NCBI GenBank assembly: GCA_015067615.1
Contig: SVMD01000003.1
Location: 1-64,000 of the forward strand
Source: Oscillospiraceae bacterium
GTDB taxonomy: Bacteria; Bacillota; Clostridia; Oscillospirales; Oscillospiraceae
Direction: 5' to 3'
DNA length: 64,000 bases
Both the position numbers and the translations under genes were made by a program. Numbering within the stretch: the stretch's first letter is position 1; the number at the start of each line of letters is the position of its first letter. The notes beneath the pieces are model-generated. The model had not been told where the DNA came from, searched no databases, and worked only from the letters and a program-made list of their open reading frames with translations. This document shows, in pieces, positions 1-8,415 of the stretch.

Positions 1-2
1 TG

Positions 3-200
3 TACTTCAATGAGCTGCAGCATGATGACTACGATCAGTTCACCTGGAACATGGAGAACTGGTGCTGCATCGACGGCCGCCGCTTCATCCGTACCTTCTC
101 CAAGGACGGCCACTTCGAGAGAGAATTTTCCGGCTACGACATCTACGACATGGATAAGTTTTTCCTGCCTGAGAAGGCTGACAGAGTCGAGATGGCCTAA
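3..200 (+). CDS. C-terminal 65 residues of an unidentified protein (5' truncated)
   Basis: The reading frame is open from the left edge and stops at a TAA at 198-200. Only the last 65 residues are visible; they are acidic and aromatic-rich (many D, E, Y, F, W) and contain a WCCIDGRRFIRTF stretch followed by HFEREFSGYDIYDMDKFF. I do not recognise a family. The frame is credible because codon choice matches the neighbouring genes and a strong hairpin terminator follows 14 bases after the stop. No function is proposed. Confidence 0.75.
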   Translation, partial: YFNELQHDDYDQFTWNMENWCCIDGRRFIRTFSKDGHFEREFSGYDIYDMDKFFLPEKADRVEMA

Positions 201-213
201 TCAACTAAAAACT

Positions 214-247
214 GGGGCCACGGCATTCGCCGTGGCCCCTCCTTTCT
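214..247 (+). terminator. Rho-independent terminator of the truncated first gene
   Basis: A 10-bp stem GGGGCCACGG / CCGTGGCCCC with a CATTCG loop (214-239) is followed by TCCTTTCTGT. It lies directly after the stop at 200 and before the first palindromic repeat. Confidence 0.85.
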
Positions 248-260
248 GTCTTGACGCAGA

Positions 261-440
261 TAAGTTATCGTTTATAAGAGCTTCCCCCTGGGGGGAAGCT
301 GGCACCGCGCAAGCGGTGACTGATGAGGGGACTCACCTGATTTGACGGTAATCTTCCGAAAACCGTACTGCGGTCCCCTCATCCGGCCCTTCGGGCCACC
401 TTCCCCCCTGGGGGAAGGTATTACGCTAAACGATAATTTA
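261..440 (+). repeat. 180-bp terminal-inverted-repeat element, copy A
   Basis: It begins TAAGTTATCGTTTA and ends TAAACGATAATTTA, one mismatch from perfect inverted termini. Inside are the small hairpins CTTCCCCC/GGGGGAAG, CACCGC/GCGGTG and GGCCC/GGGCC, and the segments GATGAGGGGA and TCCCCTCATC that pair across the element. It sits between two convergent genes. Subfamily shared with copies D, E, F and J, all in the same orientation. Confidence 0.9.
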
Positions 441-454
441 CCTTACCCAGACAA

Positions 455-483
455 CACCGCCGCTCTATATTGGAGCGGCGGTG
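455..483 (-). terminator. Probable terminator of the M20D amidohydrolase gene
   Basis: Stem CACCGCCGCTC / GAGCGGCGGTG immediately downstream (minus strand) of the stop at 490. The T-tract that follows on the minus strand is weak, so this could also be a 3' processing hairpin. Confidence 0.55.
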
Positions 484-489
484 AACTGT

Positions 490-1665
490 TTACTGATTAT
501 CCTCCAGCCAGCGTGTGGCGCACTGGGCATAGCAGGCGGCGCCCATGGGCAGCACGCCCTCGTTGTAGCGCACCTTGGGATTGTGGGAGGGGGCCGGATG
601 CTCCTCTTCCGGGAATCCGGCGCTCAAATACATGAAGGAGGCGGGCATCCGGGAGGTCAGCACCGCGAAATCCTCAGAGGCGCAGGATACCACGCCTTCC
701 CTGCCCTGCATGCCGGGAATTTCCAGCTCACCCATGTACCGGACAATATCATCAACCAGCTTCGGGTCGCAGACCAGGGGCGGCACCTGGGAGACCCAGA
801 CCACTTCCGCGCTGCCGCCGTAGGCAGCTGCGGTCTGGGTTGCCAGCTCCGTCAGCCGTTTCTTCATCAGCTCCCGGTTTTTCTGGTCATTACAGCGGAT
901 GGTGCCGGTCATCTCCGCCTCGTTGGGGATGATGTTATTGGCGGTTCCGGCGTGGAAGGTACACACGGTCATAATACAGGCCTTCTGGGGATCCACCTCC
1001 CGGGCGATGATGGACTGCATGGCCTGGTAGATATGCACCGCAATGTTGATAGGATCGATAGAAGAATGGGGGTAGGCACCGTGGGCGCCCCGACCGGTGA
1101 CCAGAACCTGAAAGCCATCCACGGAGAACATCATGGTACCGCTGTGGTTGTAGGAAAAGCCGCCTGGGGCCATTTTGCCGGAGCCCACATGGTAAGTCAT
1201 GGCCACATCCGGCTTGGGATCCTCCAGAATGCCAGCATCCACCATGTTGTAGGCACCCTCGAAGGTCTCTTCCGCCGGCTGGAACATGAATTTCACCGTT
1301 CCGGCCAGGCTGTCTTCATTCTCCTTCAGCATTTTTGCGGCGGTGAGAAGCATGGCGACATGGAGGTCATGGCCGCAGGCGTGGGCTTCGGTACCAGTGG
1401 GACAGGCGAAGGGCTCGCCGCTCTCCTCCGGCATGGGCAGCGCGTCCATATCCGCCCGGAGCAGGATGCATTTGCCGCCCCGGCCAACTGTGGCAGTAAC
1501 ACCATAGCCGCATACCTTCGGTTCGATTCCGTATTCCCGGAGTGTTTTCATCACATAGGCTTTGGCCTTCGGAAGGTCCAGCCCCACCTCCGCATTGGCA
1601 TGGAAATACCGGCGGTGGGCGACGGTTTCCTCTTTCAGCTGCAGTGCTCTTTCGTAATAGTTCAT
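490..1665 (-). CDS. M20D family amidohydrolase (N-acyl amino acid / aminoacyl hydrolase)
   Basis: A 391-residue metallohydrolase of the M20D group, which removes acyl groups from amino acids (hippurate, N-acetyl-diaminopimelate and IAA-amino acid hydrolases belong here). Visible: RADMDALPM at about 70-78, the di-metal motif HACGHDLH at 95-102 with C97 and H99, a PAEE segment carrying the catalytic glutamate, then the dimerisation lid and a C-terminal SHNPKVRYNE. There is no signal peptide, so it is cytoplasmic. The start is the ATG at 1665 because AAGGGGG lies 7 bases upstream; the next ATG upstream lacks a site. A promoter TTGACG-17-TATGCT lies at 1695-1723 on this strand. Substrate is not readable from sequence; nothing nearby belongs to lysine synthesis. 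Confidence 0.93.
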   Translation of the reverse strand: MNYYERALQLKEETVAHRRYFHANAEVGLDLPKAKAYVMKTLREYGIEPKVCGYGVTATVGRGGKCILLRADMDALPMPEESGEPFACPTGTEAHACGHDLHVAMLLTAAKMLKENEDSLAGTVKFMFQPAEETFEGAYNMVDAGILEDPKPDVAMTYHVGSGKMAPGGFSYNHSGTMMFSVDGFQVLVTGRGAHGAYPHSSIDPINIAVHIYQAMQSIIAREVDPQKACIMTVCTFHAGTANNIIPNEAEMTGTIRCNDQKNRELMKKRLTELATQTAAAYGGSAEVVWVSQVPPLVCDPKLVDDIVRYMGELEIPGMQGREGVVSCASEDFAVLTSRMPASFMYLSAGFPEEEHPAPSHNPKVRYNEGVLPMGAACYAQCATRWLEDNQ

Positions 1666-1694
1666 GGGTATACCCCCTTGTTTTGGATAAATCA

Positions 1695-1723
1695 AGCATA
1701 ACAGAAATAGAAAAATGCGTCAA
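1695..1723 (-). promoter_or_regulatory. Sigma-70 promoter of the M20D gene
   Basis: On the minus strand: -35 TTGACG (1718-1723), 17-base spacer, -10 TATGCT (1695-1700), about 30 bases before the start codon. It is back-to-back with the pullulanase promoter. Confidence 0.6.
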
Positions 1724-1740
1724 TACGCTTTTGTTTTCTC

Positions 1741-1769
1741 TTTACACTGGAAACGTTATCAGGTATAAT
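1741..1769 (+). promoter_or_regulatory. Promoter of the pullulanase gene, with an operator in the spacer
   Basis: TTTACA (1741-1746), exactly 17 bases, TATAAT (1764-1769), 38 bases ahead of the start codon. The spacer contains the LacI/CcpA-like palindrome listed separately, so a bound repressor would occlude RNA polymerase. Confidence 0.85.
1748..1761 (+). promoter_or_regulatory. cre / LacI-family-like operator in the pullulanase promoter
   Basis: TGGAAACGTTATCA matches the catabolite-responsive-element consensus TGWAANCGNTNWCA at all but the W at position 3. It sits between -35 and -10. CcpA or a maltose-type LacI regulator are both plausible binders; neither gene is in the window. Confidence 0.6.
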
Positions 1770-1807
1770 TTATTCAGTTATCCTATTTTGCACAAGGAGA
1801 GAACGCT

Positions 1808-4246
1808 ATGAACCGAGATAAGCTCAAACGCATCATCGCAATCCTGCTGCTGGGCTCCCTGCTGCTGGGCCTGATCCCCATGATGGCCCTGGCAACGGAG
1901 ACTGATGCCACCATCAAGCAGACCCTTTACAAGGAGGGTGTCGGCATCCGGGTGGCCATGTCCGGCCCCGTTGATCCGGCAGAGTTCATTGTCACCGGCC
2001 CCGAGGGCGAGGTTGCCATTGCAGAGCGCACCGATGACGGCAAGAACATCTACACCCTGGTTCCCGAAACCGAGCTGGATGTAACCGCCGAATACACTCT
2101 GCGCTACCGCGGCAGCGAAATGGTCATCACCATGCCCATTTACTACTCCACCTCCGTCTTTGAGTCCCAGTACACCTACGAGGGCGATGACCTGGGCGCC
2201 ATCTGGTCCCCGGAAAAAACCGTTTTCCGGGTCTGGGCTCCCACTGCCGACGCCGTACGGATCAATCTGTACACCTCCGGCGATTACCGGGTCAATGACC
2301 TGATCGAGCAGATCGATATGACCGCCGATGTGAACGGCACCTGGGTAGCAACCGTTGAGGGAGACCTGAACGGCACCTACTACACCTACTCCGTAGACGT
2401 GGACGGCGTCACCAACGAAGCCTGCGACCCCTACGCCCGGACCACCGGCGTTAACGGCAAGCGGGCCATGGTCATCGACCTGGACGCCACCGATCCTGAG
2501 GGCTGGGCTGAGGACTATCCTCCCGTCCCCTCCAGCATCACCGATGCCATCATTTACGAGCTCCACGTCCGGGACCTGAGTGTGGACGAGAATTCCGGTA
2601 TCACCAACAAGGGCAAGTTCCTTGGCCTGATCGAAGCCGGTACTTCCACCCCCGATGGGATCCCCACCGGTCTGGACCACATCAAGAACCTGGGCGTCAC
2701 CCACATCCACCTGCTGCCCTCCTACGACTACGGCTCCGTGGACGAGACTGCTCTGGAGGACAACGTGTTCAACTGGGGCTACGATCCCGTGAACTACAAC
2801 GTCCCCGAAGGCTCCTATTCCACCGACCCCTTCAACGGCGAGGTCCGTGTAAAAGAGTTTAAGCAGATGGTCAAGGGTCTCCACGACAACGGCATCCAGG
2901 TGATCATGGACGTGGTGTACAACCATGTCTACTCCGGCGAGGAATTCTGCTTTAATAAGATCGTGCCCCTGTATTTCAGCCGTGTCAGCGCCGAGGGTGT
3001 CTTCTCCGCCGGTTCTGCCTGCGGCAATGACACCGCCTCCGAGCGGAGCATGGTGAAGAAGTACATCGTGGATTCCGTGAAATACTGGGCCGACGAGTAC
3101 CACATCGACGGCTTCCGCTGGGACCTGGTGGGCCTCATCGACACCGAGACCATCAACGAAGTGATGGAAGAGGTCCACAAGACCCATCCCCATGTGATCT
3201 TCTACGGCGAGGGCTGGACCATGGCTACCCAGGTAACCAAGGAGGGTTACACCCTGACCACCCAGGTCAACTCCCAGGAGGTTCCCGGCTTTGCCTTCTT
3301 CTCCGACACCCTCCGGGACGCCATCCGGGGCGGCAATTCCAATAACTCCAAGCCCGGCTATGTGGCAGGCTCCGGCGGCTTCGCGGGCAATATCAGCGAC
3401 TGCTTCCTGGGTGCTCCTGCCTGGTGCAAGAGTCCCACCCAGACTGTCAACTACGCCTCCTGCCACGACAACCACACCCTCTTCGACCGGATCACCATGT
3501 CCACCCCCGACGCCAGCTTCTCCGACCGGGTGAAGATGAACAATCTGGCCGCCGCCATCGTCATGACCAGCCAGGGCGTGCCCTTCATCCACGCAGGCGA
3601 GGAGATGCTCCGGTCCAAGCCCCTGGAGGACGGCACCTTTGATCACAACAGCTACCGCTCCTCCGATGTGGTCAACAATCTGAAGTGGGCAGACCTGAGC
3701 AAGGAAGAATACCAGCTGACTTACAGCTATTATCAGGGTCTCATCGAATTCCGGAAAGCCCATCCCGCCCTGCGGATGACCAGCGCTGAAGAAGTGGCTG
3801 AAAAGATCACCAAGCTGCCCGGTCTGGACTTCAATGTGGTGGGCTTCCACATTGCTTCCGGCGCCAACGGCGAGGAAAATGAACTGATCGTGGTGTTCAA
3901 TCCCAACAAGGAATCCACCACCATTACCCTGCCCGAGGGTGACTGGGTTATTTGTGTTAAGGGTGACCAGGCGGGTATTTCTTCCCTGGGCACTGCCTCC
4001 GGAACCGCTGAATGTGAAGCCATTTCCGCACTGGTTCTGTTGAAACCCGCTGACATCTCCCAGGAGCCTATGACGGAGATCATCGTGGGCGAGTCTGAAG
4101 ATACTTCCATCGGCATCATCGGCGGCGCCGACGGCCCCACTGCTATCTTTGTCACCGGAAACTGGCTTTCCACTCTGCTGCTGATCGCAGGCGCAATTTG
4201 CGGCGTCATTGCCATTGTCACCATCCTGAAGAAGAAAAAGAAGTAA
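1808..4246 (+). CDS. pulA: Secreted, membrane-anchored type I pullulanase
   Basis: An 812-residue GH13 debranching enzyme that cuts alpha-1,6 links of pullulan, glycogen or starch. Order: signal peptide (1-30), short N-terminal beta domain, CBM48-like region (about 125-215), catalytic barrel, C-terminal beta domain, and a terminal anchor. The type I signature is present as FNWGYDP (321-327, F replacing the usual Y). Catalytic residues are D439 (GFRWDL), E468 (FYGEGW) and D554 (SCHDNH). There is no LPXTG sorting signal: residues 768-781 read IGIIGGADGPTAIF, then a hydrophobic helix to about 806 and five lysines at the end. That motif is the signature of sodium-pump decarboxylase beta subunits and is discussed in the findings. 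Outside-facing starch degradation fits a gut bacterium. It has its own promoter with a cre-like operator and a strong terminator. Confidence 0.96.
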   Translation: MNRDKLKRIIAILLLGSLLLGLIPMMALATETDATIKQTLYKEGVGIRVAMSGPVDPAEFIVTGPEGEVAIAERTDDGKNIYTLVPETELDVTAEYTLRYRGSEMVITMPIYYSTSVFESQYTYEGDDLGAIWSPEKTVFRVWAPTADAVRINLYTSGDYRVNDLIEQIDMTADVNGTWVATVEGDLNGTYYTYSVDVDGVTNEACDPYARTTGVNGKRAMVIDLDATDPEGWAEDYPPVPSSITDAIIYELHVRDLSVDENSGITNKGKFLGLIEAGTSTPDGIPTGLDHIKNLGVTHIHLLPSYDYGSVDETALEDNVFNWGYDPVNYNVPEGSYSTDPFNGEVRVKEFKQMVKGLHDNGIQVIMDVVYNHVYSGEEFCFNKIVPLYFSRVSAEGVFSAGSACGNDTASERSMVKKYIVDSVKYWADEYHIDGFRWDLVGLIDTETINEVMEEVHKTHPHVIFYGEGWTMATQVTKEGYTLTTQVNSQEVPGFAFFSDTLRDAIRGGNSNNSKPGYVAGSGGFAGNISDCFLGAPAWCKSPTQTVNYASCHDNHTLFDRITMSTPDASFSDRVKMNNLAAAIVMTSQGVPFIHAGEEMLRSKPLEDGTFDHNSYRSSDVVNNLKWADLSKEEYQLTYSYYQGLIEFRKAHPALRMTSAEEVAEKITKLPGLDFNVVGFHIASGANGEENELIVVFNPNKESTTITLPEGDWVICVKGDQAGISSLGTASGTAECEAISALVLLKPADISQEPMTEIIVGESEDTSIGIIGGADGPTAIFVTGNWLSTLLLIAGAICGVIAIVTILKKKKK

Positions 4247-4254
4247 GAATCATG

Positions 4255-4291
4255 AGCCCCAGCCGGGATAGCCCGGCTGGGGCTTTCTTTT
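4255..4291 (+). terminator. Terminator of the pullulanase gene
   Basis: Stem AGCCCCAGCCGGG / CCCGGCTGGGGCT with ATAG loop, followed by TTCTTTT, eight bases after the stop. Confidence 0.9.
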
Positions 4292-4314
4292 GGGCAGAAA
4301 AATTTCGCGCAAAA

Positions 4315-4347
4315 GCCCGGCACCCACAAAGGTGCCGGGCTTATTTT
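4315..4347. terminator. Bidirectional terminator between pulA and the aldo/keto reductase gene
   Basis: Perfect stem GCCCGGCACC / GGTGCCGGGC with a CACAAA loop, flanked by AAAA on the left and TTATTTTT on the right, so it can act on both strands. It closes the minus-strand gene ending at 4351. Confidence 0.85.
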
Positions 4348-4350
4348 TCC

Positions 4351-5358
4351 TTATTCGCCGAACTTCTCGGCAGCGGCCTTCATCATCTTCCGGATGGGCA
4401 GGCCGTAGGGGCAGCGGGTCTCGCAGACGCCGCACTCAATACAGGCGGAAGCCTTGACGCTCAGACCTGCATAGCGGCCCTTGCCCCAGTCGCCCAGCCC
4501 ATACCGGGACAGGTAGCCCTCAAAGAGGAACACACTGGGGATATTGATGCCCACGGTGCAGGGAGCGCAGTAATTGCAGCGGCGGCAGAAATTGGTGCCC
4601 AGCTCCTTCACCACCTGAGCAATGGCAGCCTGTTCCTCCCCGGTCAGAGGGGCGGTGTTGGCGCAGGCGGCGATATTCTCGTCCACCTCGGAAAGCTCCG
4701 CCATGCCGGGGATGGTGACTGTGACCGCATCATTGGCGCAGACGAACCGCAGAGCCAGAGTGCCGTTCTCAATAGCGCCGCCGGCCAGGGGCTTCATGTC
4801 GATAAATCCGATGTTCTTCTCCTTGCACTTGGCGATCAGGTGAGCTCCCTGGGTCTCCACGATGTTGTAGGGGAACATGATGGTCTCCACCCAGTCCATT
4901 TCCAGCGCCCGCTCGAAAACTGCCAGGGAGTGAGCAGTGATGCCGATGTGGCCGATCTTACCGGCTGCCTTGGCTGCCTGAGCGGCTTCCAGCGCGCCGC
5001 CGGGGGCGATGATTTGATCCAGCTGCGCCATGGAGGGGTTGTGGAACTGGTACAGGTCGATGTAATCGGTGCGCAGGTTGGCAAGGCTCACGTCCACATC
5101 CTTGGCAAAGCCCTCGGCATCCCGGGCCATGCTCTTGGTGGCCAGGACGAAGCTGTCCCGGATGCCCTCCAGGGCTTCGCCCAGGTAGCTTTCACTGACG
5201 GTGTAGCCCCGGGCGGTGTCGATGTAGTTGACTCCGGCCTCCTTCAGCTTCAGCATCAGCTGCCGGGTGCCGGCTGCGTCGATTTTCTGGATGGGGATAC
5301 CGCCGAAGCCCATGCGGGAGATCTTCAGCCCGGTCTTGCCCAAAATTCTGTATTCCAT
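4351..5358 (-). CDS. Aldo/keto reductase with C-terminal ferredoxin-type 4Fe-4S domain
   Basis: A 335-residue cytoplasmic oxidoreductase. The N-terminal three quarters is an aldo/keto reductase barrel (LGKTGLKISRMGFGG, then NYIDTARGY with the catalytic aspartate and tyrosine, and DLYQFHNPS). The C-terminal part carries cysteine groups CRRCNYCAPC and CIECGVCETRCP, the pattern of two 4Fe-4S clusters. Family members couple NAD(P)H or ferredoxin electrons to an unknown carbonyl. The start is the ATG at 5358 with GGAGG six bases upstream. A promoter, TTGTAT-17-TATAAT, at 5386-5414 sits right after the proC stop, so it is transcribed independently even though it follows proC. Confidence 0.93.
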   Translation of the reverse strand: MEYRILGKTGLKISRMGFGGIPIQKIDAAGTRQLMLKLKEAGVNYIDTARGYTVSESYLGEALEGIRDSFVLATKSMARDAEGFAKDVDVSLANLRTDYIDLYQFHNPSMAQLDQIIAPGGALEAAQAAKAAGKIGHIGITAHSLAVFERALEMDWVETIMFPYNIVETQGAHLIAKCKEKNIGFIDMKPLAGGAIENGTLALRFVCANDAVTVTIPGMAELSEVDENIAACANTAPLTGEEQAAIAQVVKELGTNFCRRCNYCAPCTVGINIPSVFLFEGYLSRYGLGDWGKGRYAGLSVKASACIECGVCETRCPYGLPIRKMMKAAAEKFGE

Positions 5359-5385
5359 AGTGTACCTCCAGGTATTTTTTCTTTC

Positions 5386-5414
5386 ATTATACATGAGGTT
5401 CGTCAGGAATACAA
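5386..5414 (-). promoter_or_regulatory. Promoter of the aldo/keto reductase gene
   Basis: Minus strand: TTGTAT (5409-5414), 17-base spacer, TATAAT (5386-5391), in the 57-base gap behind proC. Confidence 0.7.
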
Positions 5415-5415
5415 C

Positions 5416-6201
5416 TTATTTTCCCAATTCTTTATTCCGGTTGCAGGTGGCAATGACCGCCTCCATGGCCGCGGCCCGGAAGCCGTGATTTTCCAGAGCC
5501 CGGACACCTGCGATGGTGCTGCCTCCGGGGGAGCAGACGGCATCCTTCAGGGCACCGGGGTGCTGGCCTGTTGCCAGGACCATTTCGCCCGCGCCGATGA
5601 CCGTAGCGGCGGCGTATTCCAGGGCCTTGGCCCGGGGAATGCCGCAGGCAACGGCACCGTCGGCCAGAGCTTCAATGAACATATACACATAGGCCGGGCC
5701 GGAGCCGGAAATGGCAGAGCCCGCGTCAATGAGCCGCTCCTCCAGAGGATCCAGAATACCCGCGTGGCGCAGATCCGCCAGGAAATCCTTCAGCATTTCG
5801 GCACTTACCAGCTCATTGGCGCAGTACTGGATCACGCCCTTGCCGATGGCCACCGGGGTGTTGGGCATAATGCGGATCACAGGCAGCTCACAGCCGGCAA
5901 ATTCCACGATCTGTTCCATGGTCAGTCCCGCTGCCATGGTGATCAGCAGGGGCTTTTTCTCCGCCAGAATGCCCTGCAGGGGTTCCAGAACCCCCTTCAT
6001 CATATGGGGCTTTACGCCCAGGAAGATCCGGTCGCACCGGGACGCAATTTCTTCCGAGCTGAAATAGCCGCAGGGAATTTCCGCCGCCAGGGCAATGGCC
6101 TTGCCGGAGCGGTCCGTGATGGCAAAATCCGTGGTAACCTTGGCCAGGGCCTTAGCGATGGCGCCGCCCATATTGCCGCAGCCGATAAATCCGTATTTCA
6201 T
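5416..6201 (-). CDS. proC: Pyrroline-5-carboxylate reductase
   Basis: A 261-residue enzyme that reduces 1-pyrroline-5-carboxylate to proline with NAD(P)H, the last step of proline synthesis. The Rossmann motif GCGNMGG is at 7-13; later come VKPHMM, the MPNTPV segment and the C-terminal signature CSPGGSTIAGVRALE, which lies in the dimer active site. The start is the ATG at 6201 with AGGAGG five bases upstream. It follows proA by 76 bases, and that gap holds its own promoter (6233-6262), so proC can be expressed apart from proBA. Length is typical. Confidence 0.97.
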   Translation of the reverse strand: MKYGFIGCGNMGGAIAKALAKVTTDFAITDRSGKAIALAAEIPCGYFSSEEIASRCDRIFLGVKPHMMKGVLEPLQGILAEKKPLLITMAAGLTMEQIVEFAGCELPVIRIMPNTPVAIGKGVIQYCANELVSAEMLKDFLADLRHAGILDPLEERLIDAGSAISGSGPAYVYMFIEALADGAVACGIPRAKALEYAAATVIGAGEMVLATGQHPGALKDAVCSPGGSTIAGVRALENHGFRAAAMEAVIATCNRNKELGK

Positions 6202-6232
6202 GGGAACCTCCTGTTTTGTGGAATCTGAGGGT

Positions 6233-6262
6233 ATCATATCAGCTTTCGACCCCGGGTGTCAA
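6233..6262 (-). promoter_or_regulatory. Promoter of proC
   Basis: Minus strand: TTGACA (6257-6262), 18-base spacer, TATGAT (6233-6238), in the proA-proC gap. Confidence 0.7.
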
Positions 6263-6277
6263 CTTTTCCGGAGAAAA

Positions 6278-7501
6278 TTACCGCACATGGCCGTTACCCG
6301 TGACGATATACTTATAGGTTGTCAGCTCCCGCAGGCCCATGGGACCCCGGGCGTGGAGCTTCTGGGTGGAGATGCCCATTTCACAGCCCAGACCAAATTC
6401 GCCGCCGTCGGTGAACCGGGTGGAGGCGTTGACATAGACTGCCGCGCTGTCCACGCCGGCGGTGAAGGCCGTCTTGGCATCCTCGCAGTTGGTGACGATG
6501 GCTTCGCTGTGGCCGGTGGAGTGGGCAGCGATGTGGGCAATGGCTTCTTCGACACCTTCCACGCACTTCACCGCCAGAATGTAGTCCAAAAATTCCGTGT
6601 CAAAATCCTCCGGGCCCGCAGGGGTGCCGGGGATGATGGTCTGGGCGAGTTCGTCCAGCCGCAGCTCCACCTGGGGGATGGTCTGAGCCAGTTTCGGCAG
6701 GAATTCCGCCGCAATGGCCTTGTCAACAAGCAGCACTTCCTCAGCGTTGCAGACGCTGGGACGGCTGGTCTTGGCGTTTTTGATGATGGAAAGGGCCATT
6801 TCCTGGTCCGCGGACCGCTCCACATACACATGGCAGATGCCGGTGCCGGTGGCGATACAGGGCACCGTGGCATTGCGCACACAGGCATTGATGAGGCCGG
6901 CGCCGCCCCGGGGGATCAGCAGATCGATGTAGCCGTTGGCGGTCATCAGTTCATTGGCGCTGTTGCGGGTGGTGTCCTGGACCAGATTCACGGCGTTTTC
7001 CGTGATACCCACGGATTTCAGGCCCGCTTTCAGGGCATTCACGATGGCGTTGGCACTGCGGAAAGCCTCCTTGCCGCCCCGGAGGACGCAGACATTGCCG
7101 CTTTTCAGAGCCAGGGCCGCCGCGTCGGAGGTGACATTGGGACGGCTCTCGTAGATGATGGCAATGACACCCATGGGCACGGCGGTTTTCCGGATCTGCA
7201 GGCCGTCAGCACGGACATACTCCTCCAGAATGTGTCCCACAGGGTCCGGGAGCTTGCACACGTCCCGGATACCCTGGGCCATGCCCGCAATCCGGGCGGG
7301 GGACAGGGCCAGCCGGTCCAGCATCACGTCGGATACGGTGCCCTTGGCAGCTTCCAGGTCCAGGGCGTTGGCCGCCAGAATGGCAGCTTCGTTCTCGATC
7401 AGAGCGGCGGCCATGGCCTCCAGGGCTGCGTTTTTCTGTTCGGTTGTTAACCGGGAAATTTCCAGTTTGGCCGCTTTTGCGGCAATGAGCATATTCTTCA
7501 T
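6278..7501 (-). CDS. proA: Gamma-glutamyl phosphate reductase
   Basis: A 407-residue NADPH-dependent enzyme of the aldehyde dehydrogenase superfamily that turns gamma-glutamyl phosphate into glutamate semialdehyde, second step of proline synthesis. Visible: the nucleotide-binding fold around [36 protein letters not shown], the catalytic cysteine in [14 protein letters not shown], and the C-terminal [28 protein letters not shown]. The ATG at 7501 lies 2 bases past the proB stop; GGAG is 8 bases upstream. An ATG two codons earlier (7507) would overlap proB by 4 bases and cannot be excluded. The pair is translationally coupled. Confidence 0.97.
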   Translation of the reverse strand: MKNMLIAAKAAKLEISRLTTEQKNAALEAMAAALIENEAAILAANALDLEAAKGTVSDVMLDRLALSPARIAGMAQGIRDVCKLPDPVGHILEEYVRADGLQIRKTAVPMGVIAIIYESRPNVTSDAAALALKSGNVCVLRGGKEAFRSANAIVNALKAGLKSVGITENAVNLVQDTTRNSANELMTANGYIDLLIPRGGAGLINACVRNATVPCIATGTGICHVYVERSADQEMALSIIKNAKTSRPSVCNAEEVLLVDKAIAAEFLPKLAQTIPQVELRLDELAQTIIPGTPAGPEDFDTEFLDYILAVKCVEGVEEAIAHIAAHSTGHSEAIVTNCEDAKTAFTAGVDSAAVYVNASTRFTDGGEFGLGCEMGISTQKLHARGPMGLRELTTYKYIVTGNGHVR

Positions 7502-7503
7502 AA

Positions 7504-8274
7504 TCATTTCTCCGAAAAATAGGTTCCCACCTGCTTGCCGTCCAAAATATCGTAAAGCAGATCCGGGTTGCAGCCGTTGGCGATGACCATGTCGCAGCCG
7601 CAACGCAGGCAGATCTCCGCTGCCCGGAGCTTGGTGACCATGCCGCCGGTTCCCAGGGTGGTACTGCTGACTCCGGCCAGGGCCATGATCTCCTCGTCAA
7701 TCTTATGTACCCGGTGGATCAGCTTTGCCTCGGGATCACTGTGGGGATCGGCGGTGTAGAGGCCGTCGATGTCGGAAAGCAGCACCAGCAGGTCCGCCTT
7801 TACGCTTTCCGCCACAATGGCAGCCAGGGTATCGTTGTCGCCGATGACGATTTCGTCGGTGGCGATGGTATCATTTTCGTTCAGGATGGGCAGGGCCCCC
7901 AATTCCAGCAGCCGGTTCAGGGTATTGCTGAAATTGATATGCCGTGCTTCGCAGGCGATATCCTCCTTGGTGATCAGCAGCTGGGCCACGGTGTGGTGGT
8001 ACTCGGCAAAGAGCTTGTCATAGGTATACATCAGCTCACACTGACCCACAGCGGCGGCAGCCTGCTTGGTGGGCATATCGGTGGGCCGCTGACGCAGTCC
8101 CAACTTGCCCACGCCCATGCCGATGGCGCCGGAGGACACCAGAATCAGCTCATGGCCGGAATTTTTGATGTCGCTGAGCACCTTACAAATCTGCTCCACC
8201 CGGCGGATATTCAGGTGCCCGGTGCCATGAGCCAGGGTAGAGGTGCCGATTTTCACGACGATGCGCACACGCAT
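7504..8274 (-). CDS. proB: Glutamate 5-kinase, short form without PUA domain
   Basis: A 256-residue ATP-dependent kinase that makes gamma-glutamyl phosphate, the first and usually proline-inhibited step. Motifs: VKIGTSTL near the N-terminus, [12 protein letters not shown], the NENDTI segment, [13 protein letters not shown] and [14 protein letters not shown]. Many bacterial versions carry a C-terminal PUA domain of about 100 residues; this one stops after the kinase domain. The annotated ATG at 8274 has AGGAGG only one base away, too close; the GTG two codons downstream (8268) sits 7 bases from it and is the likelier start. First gene of a proB-proA unit; a TATAAT at 8300-8305 on this strand is the probable -10. 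Confidence 0.96.
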   Translation of the reverse strand: MRVRIVVKIGTSTLAHGTGHLNIRRVEQICKVLSDIKNSGHELILVSSGAIGMGVGKLGLRQRPTDMPTKQAAAAVGQCELMYTYDKLFAEYHHTVAQLLITKEDIACEARHINFSNTLNRLLELGALPILNENDTIATDEIVIGDNDTLAAIVAESVKADLLVLLSDIDGLYTADPHSDPEAKLIHRVHKIDEEIMALAGVSSTTLGTGGMVTKLRAAEICLRCGCDMVIANGCNPDLLYDILDGKQVGTYFSEK

Positions 8275-8299
8275 CCCTCCTTGCGGTTTGTATTATTGC

Positions 8300-8305
8300 A
8301 TTATA
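8300..8305 (-). promoter_or_regulatory. Probable -10 element of proBA
   Basis: TATAAT on the minus strand 26 bases upstream of the annotated proB start. No good -35 at 16-18 bases; TTGACC lies 23 bases upstream, which is too far. Confidence 0.4.
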
Positions 8306-8361
8306 CCACATTTTTGTCTTTCAGGAAAGGTCAAATGTACGCGCATGGTGCATAACTCTCA

Positions 8362-8390
8362 TTGACAAGACCCGGCGCATTTTGTACAAT
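8362..8390 (+). promoter_or_regulatory. Promoter of the nitroreductase gene
   Basis: TTGACA (8362-8367), 17-base spacer, TACAAT (8385-8390), 25 bases before the start codon. Nearly consensus. Confidence 0.85.
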
Positions 8391-8415
8391 ATAGAAAAAA
8401 TCAGGAGGTATCCCC

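Noticed and set aside
261-440. The 180-bp elements as CRISPR, attachment sites or IS ends
   Set aside because: They are dispersed singly, have inverted rather than direct ends, and contain no transposase or integrase frame.
1778-3850. A 690-codon open frame opposite the pullulanase gene
   Set aside because: It is an antisense shadow of a GC-rich gene: Val/Gly/His/Asp-rich low-complexity translation, no ribosome site, while the plus-strand frame has all GH13 catalytic motifs.
4109-4246. Reading the end of pulA as a fused sodium-pump decarboxylase subunit
   Set aside because: Only the short motif and one helix are present; the rest of the multi-helix OadB protein is missing.
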